DNA of 64,000 bases. Origin: Stenotrophomonas tumulicola. Lineage in GTDB: Bacteria > Pseudomonadota > Gammaproteobacteria > Xanthomonadales > Xanthomonadaceae. The notes under the pieces were generated by a model. The model ran no database searches. It was not told where the DNA came from and saw only the letters and a program-made list of their open reading frames with translations. Where the stretch lies: positions 62,001 through 126,000 of the forward strand of contig NZ_JACGXS010000008.1 in NCBI RefSeq assembly GCF_014117215.1, written 5' to 3'. Below are positions 13,632 to 21,242 of the stretch, one piece after another. A program made the position numbers and the translations under genes. Position 1 is the stretch's first letter. Each line of letters opens with the position of its first letter.

Positions 13632-14762
13632 ATGGCAACGGCAAAGAAAAAAGTCCCCGCGCGGCGGAAAGCCGCGCCGAAGATCCGCGACACGGAGGCT
13701 CCGATGAGCCCGGATGCGCCTGCCGCTACCCGCGCCGGTGCCCCGGCGCGCAAGCGCGTGGTGAAAACGGCGACCCGCAAGGCGGCCTCCACCGATGAAC
13801 GCGCCAGCCGTGTTGCGGCACGTCAGCGTCGGCTGCAGGATCAGCAGAAGGCCAAGGATGCGCGCGCCGGCAAGCAGGCCGCGAAGAAGAAAGCCGCCCA
13901 GGCTGGCGCACGCAGGCAGCCGGAGAAGATGCCTGCGCAGCACATCGCCAAGCCGGGCAACGAACACGAACTCGCGTTGTCTCCCCGGTTCCTTGCGCCG
14001 GATTACGTGGGCAGCGGAAAACTGAAGGGCCTGCGCGCGATCATCACCGGCGGTGATTCCGGTATCGGTCGCGCGGTGGCGGTGCTGTACGCCCGCGAAG
14101 GCGCGGATGTCGCGGTGCTGTACCTGGACGAACACGAAGATGCCGAGGTAACCCGCCAGCACGTGGAACGCGAAGGAGGGCGCTGCGTGGTGATCGCCGG
14201 CGACGTGCGCGATCCGCGTTTCTGCAACCGCGCGGTGAAGCAGGTGGCGAAGGCGTTCGGTGGCATCGACATCCTGGTCAACAATGCGGCGTTCCAGCTG
14301 CACTGCCAGCGGCTGGAAGACCTTGCGGACGCGCACCTGCAGGAAACCCTGCAGACCAACATCGGCGGTTATATCCAGATGGCCCGCGCGGTGCTGCCGC
14401 ATCTCGGCGAGGGTGCCAGCATCATCAACACCGGTTCGGAGACCGGCCTGTTCGGCAGCAAGGCCCTGATCGACTACTCCGCGACCAAGGGCGCGATCCA
14501 TGCCTTCACCAAGGCGCTGGCCAGCCAGTTGCTGCCGCGCGGTATCCGGGTCAACTGCGTGGCGCCAGGACCGGTGTGGACGCCGCTGAATCCTGCCGAC
14601 AAACAGGCGCCGGACGTGGGCGAATTCGGCAAGGACAGCGACATGGGCCGTGCCGCACAGCCTGAAGAACTGTCGCCGGCCTATGTATTCCTGGCCGCGC
14701 CGTGCTGCTCCAGCTATATCAGCGGGGTGGTCCTGCCGGTGATGGGGGGTCCGCACGGATAA
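13632..14762 (+). CDS. SDR-family oxidoreductase with a Lys/Ala-rich N-terminal tail
   Basis: A 376-residue protein. Residues 1-105 are basic and Ala-rich, resembling a bacterial histone H1-like tail (KKK, ARRKAA, TRKAAS, KQAAKKKAAQAG). Residues about 120-376 form a Rossmann-fold short-chain dehydrogenase of the YghA-like extended type: TGGDSGIGRA (139-148), a DV pair, NNAA, and the Ser-Tyr-x3-Lys triad in GSETG and DYSATKGA. Substrate is unknown. AGGAGA precedes the ATG. The tail is long for an SDR and might bind nucleic acid or polyanions. It lies downstream of a possible small ORF. Confidence 0.88.
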   Translation: MATAKKKVPARRKAAPKIRDTEAPMSPDAPAATRAGAPARKRVVKTATRKAASTDERASRVAARQRRLQDQQKAKDARAGKQAAKKKAAQAGARRQPEKMPAQHIAKPGNEHELALSPRFLAPDYVGSGKLKGLRAIITGGDSGIGRAVAVLYAREGADVAVLYLDEHEDAEVTRQHVEREGGRCVVIAGDVRDPRFCNRAVKQVAKAFGGIDILVNNAAFQLHCQRLEDLADAHLQETLQTNIGGYIQMARAVLPHLGEGASIINTGSETGLFGSKALIDYSATKGAIHAFTKALASQLLPRGIRVNCVAPGPVWTPLNPADKQAPDVGEFGKDSDMGRAAQPEELSPAYVFLAAPCCSSYISGVVLPVMGGPHG

Positions 14763-14796
14763 GCCGGCGGACACGCTCCTTCCCGACGTCCGGGGG

Positions 14797-14839
14797 TTGA
14801 CTACAGTTGTAGCCAGGTGCATGGTGGCGACACGTGTAG
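14797..14839 (+). promoter_or_regulatory. Promoter region with two BlaI-type operators
   Basis: TTGACT (14797-14802) is a good -35 box. It overlaps CTACA-GT-TGTAG (14801-14812), a perfect inverted repeat of the BlaI/MecI TACA-N2-TGTA type. A second copy with one mismatch, CGACA-CG-TGTAG, lies at 14828-14839, centred 27 bases downstream. Both lie just ahead of the blaI-like gene, which suggests autoregulation of the pair. The -10 is not clear (CATGGT at 14820 is the best at 17-base spacing). Confidence 0.65.
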
Positions 14840-14857
14840 TCACTCGGGAGCCGCGCC

Positions 14858-15244
14858 ATGCGCCGCAAGACCATCGGGGACCAGGAACTGGCCCTGCTGC
14901 AGTACATCGACGAGACGGGAACGCCCACCGTAGGCGAGGTCGCTGCGGGATTCGGCGAGACTCGCGGGCTGGCCCGTTCCACCGTGCTGACGATGATGGA
15001 GCGCCTGCGCGGCAAGAACTACCTGCGCCGCCAGCAGGAGGAAGGCGTCTACCGTTACCAGTCCACCAGCGGGCAGGACAGCGTGGTGCAGGGTGCCATC
15101 GCACAGTTCGTCGACCGCACGCTGCAGGGCTCGGTTTCCCCATTCGTGGCGTACCTGTCGCAGCGCGACCAGGTAAGCGATGACGAACTGGCCGAACTGG
15201 AAGCGCTGGTCGAACAACTGCAGTCGCGTCGGCAGGAGGGTTGA
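14858..15244 (+). CDS. BlaI/MecI/CopY-family transcriptional repressor
   Basis: A 128-residue winged-helix repressor. The recognition region is RSTVLTMMERLRGKNYLRR (48-66), the usual BlaI layout with a C-terminal dimer/cleavage helix. In known systems the membrane protease BlaR1 inactivates the repressor, here encoded immediately downstream with its start codon 2 bases after this stop. GGGAG precedes the ATG. No beta-lactamase lies nearby, so the target is not evident. It probably regulates its own operon through the two upstream operators. Confidence 0.9.
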   Translation: MRRKTIGDQELALLQYIDETGTPTVGEVAAGFGETRGLARSTVLTMMERLRGKNYLRRQQEEGVYRYQSTSGQDSVVQGAIAQFVDRTLQGSVSPFVAYLSQRDQVSDDELAELEALVEQLQSRRQEG

Positions 15245-15246
15245 GC

Positions 15247-17043
15247 ATGGACATCATCATGTTGCTGGAGCGGTTGGGCTGGACCAGCCTGCAGACCGTG
15301 CTGCTGGTGGCGCTGGTGTGGGCTGTCTGCCGCGTGGTGCCCTCGCTTGGCGCCGCCGCACGCTGCCGCCTGTGGTGGCTGGTATCGCTGCAGGCGGTGA
15401 TGGGACTGTTCTGGGCACAGCCGCTGCAGTTGGCTGTGTTGCCGGCGCCCGCTGCAGTGTCCGATCCCTTTGCCGCCGGCATGGCCGAGGCGGCATACGT
15501 ACATGCGCCGGGGCTGTCGGCGCAGTGGCTGGCCAGCGGTCTCGACCGGGCTTCGGCTGACGGCCTGGCCATGGCCACGCCGTGGTGGGCGATGCTGCTC
15601 GCCGTACTCTGGCTGGCTGGCGTGCTGCTGATGGCATGGCGTACGGCGGGGGAGTGGCGCCGTAGCCGCGCATTGTTGGCTGCTGCGGTCCCCTGCGATG
15701 ACCAGGCGCTGGTGCGCGCACTGCAATTGGCCGCCGAGGCCCACGGCCTGCGCCGCGCGCCGCGCCTGTGGATGAGTGCCCAGGTCGACGCGCCACAGGT
15801 GGTGGGGCCGTTGCGTCCGGTCCTGCTGCTGCCGGCCGGCGAGAATGCATTGCAGGGCGATGCGCTGGACATGGCCTTGACCCATGAACTGCAGCATCTG
15901 GCACGGTGCGACCTGCAATGGGGCCTGCTGCCCGCGCTGGCGCAGCACCTGTTCTTCTTCCACCCGCTGCTGCGGCTGGCGGTAAGCGAGTATGCCCAGG
16001 CCCGCGAAGAGGCTGTCGATGCCGCCGTCGTGGGCGGGCGCGGTGAACGCCGGCAGGACTATGGCCGCCTGTTGCTGCGGCTTGGTGTCATGCCGCGCCC
16101 GCACCTGGGCGTGGCCAGCGCCGCGCCCAGCAAGGGCAGCCTGAAACGACGACTGCTCTCGCTGCAGCAGCGGCAGGCCTGTCCGAAGATGGTGGCGACG
16201 GCACTCACCCTGGCGGTTTTGGCCGTGGGTGTGCTGCCGCTGCGGTTGGTTGCTGCGCCACCACCACCACCCGTGCCGCCGAGTCCACCGGTGGCGCCTG
16301 CCGCGCCCCGTCCACTTGCGGCTCCGGCAGCGCTGGCCGCACCGCGTCCACCGGCAGCGCCTGATGCGCCGCCCGCACCGCCCGTCCCTGCGCTTCCGGC
16401 CGTTCCCGCCGCGCCGCCTCCGCCAGTTGCCAGCAGCACAGGCGTCACCAGCATGGTCACCCATGGGCGGCTCGACCTCGGCCAACGCCCGTACAGCGCC
16501 CACGTGTTGATCGACGACGACGAGAGTCATGCGGACGGCGCGGTGGATGATGTGCAGCAGGCACGTCGTGACCTGGGCGACCGCTCAACGGGCTTCTGGT
16601 TCCGCCAGGGTGACCAGCGTTACGTGGTGCGCGACCGCATGCTGGTACAGCAGATGCAGGCCGCCTATGCCGATGCGGCGCGGATCGGCCACGAGCAGGC
16701 CGAGCTGGGAAGACGCCAGGGTGAACTGGGCGCGCGTACCGGTGAGCAGGCACGTCAACTGGCGCTGAAAGCCGCTGACGAAGCAATGGCCGCGATCGGC
16801 ATGGCCGACATCAACCGGGAGGCTGCAGCGGAAGCCGCCCGTGCTTCGCGTGCCGCCGTGCGCGGTGCACGCGCAGCCGGCCACGGCGCGGCATTGGCCG
16901 ACCTGGCCAGCAGGCAGGCCGCGCTGGGTGTCGAGCAAGCGGCGCTGGGCCGGCGGCAGGCGGAGATCCACGCACGTGCAGCGCGCGAAGCACGAAAGGT
17001 GATCGCGCAGGCGCTGGCCGACGGACGTGCTGAAAAACGCTGA
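15247..17043 (+). CDS. BlaR1-like M56 membrane metallopeptidase
   Basis: A 598-residue protein. Membrane segments cover the first 135 residues. The zinc-protease motif HELQH is at 213-217 with a downstream Glu in AREEAVDAAV (252-261). A further membrane segment lies near 320-335. The outside part is not a penicillin-binding sensor. It is a Pro/Ala-rich stretch of about 65 residues, then an Arg/Glu/Ala-rich helical region with repeated LGRRQ-type blocks. The ATG at 15247 with AGGAGG seven bases upstream is preferred over an in-frame TTG at 15241. It presumably senses an envelope signal and cleaves the BlaI-like repressor. Confidence 0.87.
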   Translation: MDIIMLLERLGWTSLQTVLLVALVWAVCRVVPSLGAAARCRLWWLVSLQAVMGLFWAQPLQLAVLPAPAAVSDPFAAGMAEAAYVHAPGLSAQWLASGLDRASADGLAMATPWWAMLLAVLWLAGVLLMAWRTAGEWRRSRALLAAAVPCDDQALVRALQLAAEAHGLRRAPRLWMSAQVDAPQVVGPLRPVLLLPAGENALQGDALDMALTHELQHLARCDLQWGLLPALAQHLFFFHPLLRLAVSEYAQAREEAVDAAVVGGRGERRQDYGRLLLRLGVMPRPHLGVASAAPSKGSLKRRLLSLQQRQACPKMVATALTLAVLAVGVLPLRLVAAPPPPPVPPSPPVAPAAPRPLAAPAALAAPRPPAAPDAPPAPPVPALPAVPAAPPPPVASSTGVTSMVTHGRLDLGQRPYSAHVLIDDDESHADGAVDDVQQARRDLGDRSTGFWFRQGDQRYVVRDRMLVQQMQAAYADAARIGHEQAELGRRQGELGARTGEQARQLALKAADEAMAAIGMADINREAAAEAARASRAAVRGARAAGHGAALADLASRQAALGVEQAALGRRQAEIHARAAREARKVIAQALADGRAEKR

Positions 17044-17080
17044 AGGCCGGCTGCTGATCGGTAGAACGGGGAGCGAAGCC

Positions 17081-17102
17081 GCCGGGCATGGCCCGGCGCT
17101 AC
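17081..17102. repeat. SMAG/REP palindrome
   Basis: gccgggcatggcccggcgctac is identical to the copy at 2206. It sits between the convergent M56 gene and the third I78 gene. Confidence 0.85.
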
Positions 17103-17116
17103 AAAGGGGGTGCGTA

Positions 17117-17440
17117 TCAGCCGCAGCTGGCGCGCTCGATCTTGTTGTCCGCATCGACGCTGATGGTGATCCGGTCTTCGCGGAAATCCATCGTGACGGC
17201 CATGCCGGGCTTGACCACACGCGCGGTGCGCGCGCCGGAATCGCGTACGGCCTTGTCGATGACCTCCTGGTTGGCGGTCTTGCCCACCAGCGCCGGCAGC
17301 GTGTCTGCGTGGCAATGGCTGCCCAGGCCCGCCACCTCCGGCTTTGGCTGGCGGGGCGCGGTATCCGCGCTGGATGGGGTGCTGCTGCAGGCCGCCAACG
17401 GCAGCATGCAGCCCAGAAACAACCACAGGTTCGAACGCAT
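17117..17440 (-). CDS. I78-family peptidase-inhibitor-like lipoprotein (3 of 3)
   Basis: A 107-residue protein: signal peptide with lipobox PLAACS, short linker, then a clear I78 module: HCHADTLPALVGK, ARTARVVKPGMAVTMDF, REDRITISVD, ending ERASCG. It matches the first copy (11505) position for position through the RV-x-P-G-M-x-T-M-x-F core. It is expected in the outer or inner membrane facing the periplasm, where it could restrain serine proteases. The ATG at 17440 gives a complete lipoprotein signal. Confidence 0.83.
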   Translation of the reverse strand: MRSNLWLFLGCMLPLAACSSTPSSADTAPRQPKPEVAGLGSHCHADTLPALVGKTANQEVIDKAVRDSGARTARVVKPGMAVTMDFREDRITISVDADNKIERASCG

Positions 17441-17528
17441 GGCAGGACCTCCCGGGTGACGTGAGGCCCAAGCATGCCGCCGCCGGCCGCTACGTGGCGT
17501 CAACGCCGGACCGCGAGGGGCCCTGCGC

Positions 17529-18563
17529 CTATCGACGCCATGATGGACAGTCAGCCAACGGCGACATGTCAGCCAGGGCCTCCTGCTCTACCAGCCGGAT
17601 GAACAACTGCGCCAGGGTCACCACGTCCTGGTGGTTGTGTTCGGCCACGCGCCTCAGGTTCACCGCATCGCCGCCACGCAGGTAGCGCAGCCATGCAGAG
17701 GGGGCTTCAGAACCTGGCAGGTCGTCCTCGCGCACGATCTTCAACAGCTGGCGTTCGATGGTCGCCAGCCGGCAGTTCTCCCACACGCCACGATAACGCC
17801 GGCGCGTCGGGTACAGCAGGTCGACGTGGTCCAGTGCGGTGATCGGGTCGCGCTGCCGGGCCAGCCGGTAGCGTGTTTTCAGCAGCGGAGCGTCGTAGCT
17901 GCGGCCGTTGTAGCTGGAGAACACCGTGGTGGGAGAGAGCCAGCTGGTGAAGGTGCGCAGCATGGCGGTTTCCGCTGCCATGGTGGAGATCATCAGCTGG
18001 CGGATGCGCAGGCCCGGGCCACGGCGCGGGTCGAGGTGCCAGTCGGCGGCGCCGATCATGAAGGCGCGGGTGCCGGTACCGCCCGCCAGCCCGGTGGTTT
18101 CGGTATCGAAGAACAGCAGGTCGCAAGGCGCCACGTGCTGCTGTTCGCGCTTGGCGAAAGCCAGCGACAACGGCGCTGGCGGGATTTCCTGCGGCAGGAA
18201 CGATTCGATCAGATGCAGGCCGGGCTCGATTTCGGTGCCCGGCAGGTTGCGGTCCAGCGCGCGCGTGCGCGGGGCCGGCGCGCTGCCCACCCCACGTCCA
18301 CGCACGCCCAGCAGCCGGCGCAATCCCATCGCATCGGCGGCCTGCCGTGGCGCCGAAGCCACGCCGGTGGGCTTGTGGCGGATCTCTTTTTCGACCCACG
18401 CAAACACCGAGCGCGCAGTGTCGGGCTGCTTCGCATCATTGGCGGCGACGGGCAGTTGGGGCGCCGCCTCCACCACGGGTAACGCGGGCGCAGCCGGCGC
18501 AACGGCCTTTGCATCACCAGCCTGCCGCCGCAGCAACCGCAGTTTGTCCAGGCTCAGGCTCAC
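17529..18563 (-). CDS. mrfB: MrfB/YprB-type RNase H-like 3'-5' exonuclease
   Basis: A 344-residue protein. After an Ala/Pro-rich N-terminus (1-60), the DEDD-type exonuclease core is visible: LLFFDTETTGLAGG (first acidic pair), SSYNGRSYDAPLLKTRY, DLLYPTRRRYRG, and AEHNHQDVVTLAQLF with the last Asp. In Bacillus subtilis, YprB (MrfB) works with the helicase YprA (MrfA) in repair of mitomycin C damage. The GTG start overlaps the stop of the mrfA-like gene by four bases, so the two are probably translated together. Symbol assigned by family and context. Confidence 0.85.
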   Translation of the reverse strand: MSLSLDKLRLLRRQAGDAKAVAPAAPALPVVEAAPQLPVAANDAKQPDTARSVFAWVEKEIRHKPTGVASAPRQAADAMGLRRLLGVRGRGVGSAPAPRTRALDRNLPGTEIEPGLHLIESFLPQEIPPAPLSLAFAKREQQHVAPCDLLFFDTETTGLAGGTGTRAFMIGAADWHLDPRRGPGLRIRQLMISTMAAETAMLRTFTSWLSPTTVFSSYNGRSYDAPLLKTRYRLARQRDPITALDHVDLLYPTRRRYRGVWENCRLATIERQLLKIVREDDLPGSEAPSAWLRYLRGGDAVNLRRVAEHNHQDVVTLAQLFIRLVEQEALADMSPLADCPSWRR

Positions 18564-21067
18564 GGCGCCAGCAGCTCCACGGCATCGGGCAGCAGGATCT
18601 CCACGTCCTTCACATGCTGGCAGGCCTCGGCATCGAACAGGTCCAGCACGCGCAGGGCCAGCACGCGCGGCGTGGTGTCATCGGCTTCCTGCGCGGCCAG
18701 CACCGGGCCCACGCAGGCCGGGCAACCGGCCTTGCAGTCGCAACGCTGCACCAGTTCGCGCGCGCGCTGCACCAGTTCCTGCTGGCGCAGCCACAACGGC
18801 TCGCTCAGGCCGACGCCGCCGGGGAAGTTGTCGTACAGGTAGACGGTGGGCACGAACTGCTGCAGCAGTTCGATCGCGCCAGGCACGCCCTCTTCGCCGC
18901 GCAGCTGGCCGCGCCCGGTCTGGTCGGCGATGGCGAACCAGCTTCCGTCCCCGTTGCCGACCGCCTTCTGCAGGTCTCGTGCATCGGCCATCACCGCCAC
19001 GGTGGCGACGATGTGCAGGGCATAGGCCGCGCCGAGGAAACCATCCAGCGCATCCTGCTTGCTGGCGAACGCACGCAGCAGCAGCGCCTGCGGCAGCTGC
19101 CACCACACGGCGGTGGTATGCAGCTCCTGGTCGGGCAGGTTGACCGGGCCGTAGCCGATGTTCTCGTGGGTGTAATAGCGGATCTTCTTGTAGCCGGCCA
19201 CGCGTCGCACCACGTGCACCTCGCCATGGTGCGCGTCACCGCGGCCGGCGACGTTGCCATCGAAACGGTCCAGCACCTTGAGCCTGGTGAAGTCGATGCT
19301 GTCGGTGTAGTAGTCCACGTTGGTGCGGGTGACGTAGGCCTTCCGGCCCTCCCAGTCCAGCGTCTCCACCTGGTAAGGAGTGGACTGCACCATGTGGATG
19401 GCACCTTCGTACAGCGTCAGCGCGGCAGCGGAATAGTCCACTTCGGCAATGATCTGCTGCTTGCCGCCACTGCGGTCCACCACCACGAAATTGCCATCGG
19501 CCACCGAGCGCAGGCTTACCGCGTTGGCCGGGTAGCTGTCGGCGATCCATTCCCAGCGCTCGCCTTCGCGATGCACCACTTCGGTTTCGGCCAGCGCTTC
19601 CAGGAAGACCTCCGGGTCGATCGGGCCGAAACCATCGCCGACCAGGAAGGGCAGTTCGAAGGCGGCGCAGCGGATATGGTCGAACAGGATCAGGGGCTGG
19701 TCCGGCGCGATGCGGGCATGTTCCGGCGATGCTTCGGCGAAGAAATCCGGGTGCCGTACCACGTACTGGTCCAGCGGCTGCGAGCTGGCCACCATCACCC
19801 CCAGCGCCGGCTGCTGGCGGCGACCGGCGCGGCCGAAGCGCTGCCAGGTAGCGGCTACGCTGCCCGGATAGCCGTTCAGCACCACCACGTCCAGGCTGCC
19901 GATGTCCACGCCCAGTTCCAGCGCCGACGTGCTCACGATGCCGTCGATCTGGCCGGCGCGCATCGCCCGCTCGGTCTCGCGGCGCTCGGTGGGCAGGTAG
20001 CCGCCACGGTACGCACGGATGCGCGGCGGCTTGCGCGGATCATGGTCGAAGATGTCCTTCAGGTATTTGGTCAGCACTTCGACCATCAGCCGGCTCTGCG
20101 CGAAGACCAGCGTCTTCAGCCCGGACTTGATCGCCAGGCGCGCGATGCGGTTGCTCTGCGAACGTGCCGACGCGCGCAGGCCCAGGTCCGGGTTGACCAC
20201 CGGCGGATTCCACAGCAGTACCTGCTTGGGGCCGCTGGGCGCGCCGGATTCGGTGATCGCGGTGACCGGGGCTTCGATCAGCGCCTCGGCATGCTGCTGC
20301 GGATTGCCGATGGTGGCCGAGCACAGGATGAACTGTGGCTCCACCCCGTAGAACGCGCAGATGCGCTTGAGCCGGCGCAGCACGTTGGTGACGTGGCTGC
20401 CGAACACGCCGCGGTAGGTGTGTACCTCATCGATGACCACGTAACGCAGGTTCTCGAAGAACTGCGCCCACTTGGTGTGGTGCGGCAGGATGGCCTGGTG
20501 CAGCATGTCCGGATTGGACACCACGATGTCGCCGTGCAGGCGGATGGCCTGGCGTGCGTCGCCGGGGGTGTCGCCATCGAAGGTGAAGGCCCTGACCCCG
20601 AGGTTGCCGGCACGGTTGAGCTCAAGCAGGTCGGCGACCTGGTCCTGCGCCAGTGCCTTGGTCGGGAACAGGTACAGCGCCTTGGCCTTGTCCTGCATGG
20701 CAGCGCTGACCACCGGCAGGGTGTAGCACAGCGATTTGCCGCTGGCGGTGGGGGTGACGACGGCGACGTGCCCGCCACGCTGCGCCGCGTCCCAGGCCTG
20801 CGCCTGGTGGCTGTAGAGCTGTTCGATGCCGCGTGCCTTCAATGCGGCAGCGAGCGCCGGGGGCATGTTGTCGGGGATGGGCGCGTAGCTGCCTTCACGG
20901 CCGGGAATGGCAAAGCTGCCGGTGATGCGGTCGGCGTAGCGCCGCTGCAGGCGGGTGCTGAGCAGGGCACCGTCGCGGGCGGGCAGGCCATCGCGGGTGG
21001 CGAGCTTGTGCTCGGCGTCGGCGGTGCGTTTGGCGAGTTCGTAAGCCATCAGGAAAACATGCCGCAA
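18560..21067 (-). CDS. mrfA: MrfA/YprA-type superfamily 2 helicase (DUF1998)
   Basis: An 835-residue protein. Walker A TPTASGKS (105-112), box II IDEVH, SAT in motif III, and helicase C-terminal motifs (STSALELGVDIG, QRFGRAGR). It ends with the DUF1998-type metal site CDCKAGCPAC. In MrfA this four-cysteine site binds metal, and the enzyme is a 3'-5' helicase acting in excision of crosslink damage. It is followed directly by the mrfB-like exonuclease (GTGA overlap). The start could be ATG 21067 or 21049, and neither has a clear ribosome site. Confidence 0.9.
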   Translation of the reverse strand: MRHVFLMAYELAKRTADAEHKLATRDGLPARDGALLSTRLQRRYADRITGSFAIPGREGSYAPIPDNMPPALAAALKARGIEQLYSHQAQAWDAAQRGGHVAVVTPTASGKSLCYTLPVVSAAMQDKAKALYLFPTKALAQDQVADLLELNRAGNLGVRAFTFDGDTPGDARQAIRLHGDIVVSNPDMLHQAILPHHTKWAQFFENLRYVVIDEVHTYRGVFGSHVTNVLRRLKRICAFYGVEPQFILCSATIGNPQQHAEALIEAPVTAITESGAPSGPKQVLLWNPPVVNPDLGLRASARSQSNRIARLAIKSGLKTLVFAQSRLMVEVLTKYLKDIFDHDPRKPPRIRAYRGGYLPTERRETERAMRAGQIDGIVSTSALELGVDIGSLDVVVLNGYPGSVAATWQRFGRAGRRQQPALGVMVASSQPLDQYVVRHPDFFAEASPEHARIAPDQPLILFDHIRCAAFELPFLVGDGFGPIDPEVFLEALAETEVVHREGERWEWIADSYPANAVSLRSVADGNFVVVDRSGGKQQIIAEVDYSAAALTLYEGAIHMVQSTPYQVETLDWEGRKAYVTRTNVDYYTDSIDFTRLKVLDRFDGNVAGRGDAHHGEVHVVRRVAGYKKIRYYTHENIGYGPVNLPDQELHTTAVWWQLPQALLLRAFASKQDALDGFLGAAYALHIVATVAVMADARDLQKAVGNGDGSWFAIADQTGRGQLRGEEGVPGAIELLQQFVPTVYLYDNFPGGVGLSEPLWLRQQELVQRARELVQRCDCKAGCPACVGPVLAAQEADDTTPRVLALRVLDLFDAEACQHVKDVEILLPDAVELLAP

Positions 21068-21219
21068 AGAAATTCAGAGAACCACAATGGTGTCTCATTC
21101 CATGAGACGCCGTGCAGATCCAGGTGAATCGTTCACCGCGCGTGGCTGGACGGCAGCGCCGAGCCATGCCGGCGAGCGCCGCGGCGCCCTGCTGGCCCAG
21201 CGCGCGGGTGAAGAGTCCC

Positions 21220-21242
21220 GCCGAGCATGGCTTGGCGCTACC
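21220..21242. repeat. SMAG/REP palindrome
   Basis: gccgagcatggcttggcgctacc. The TAG of its minus-strand GTAG head is the stop codon of the leftward gene ending at 21238. Confidence 0.8.
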
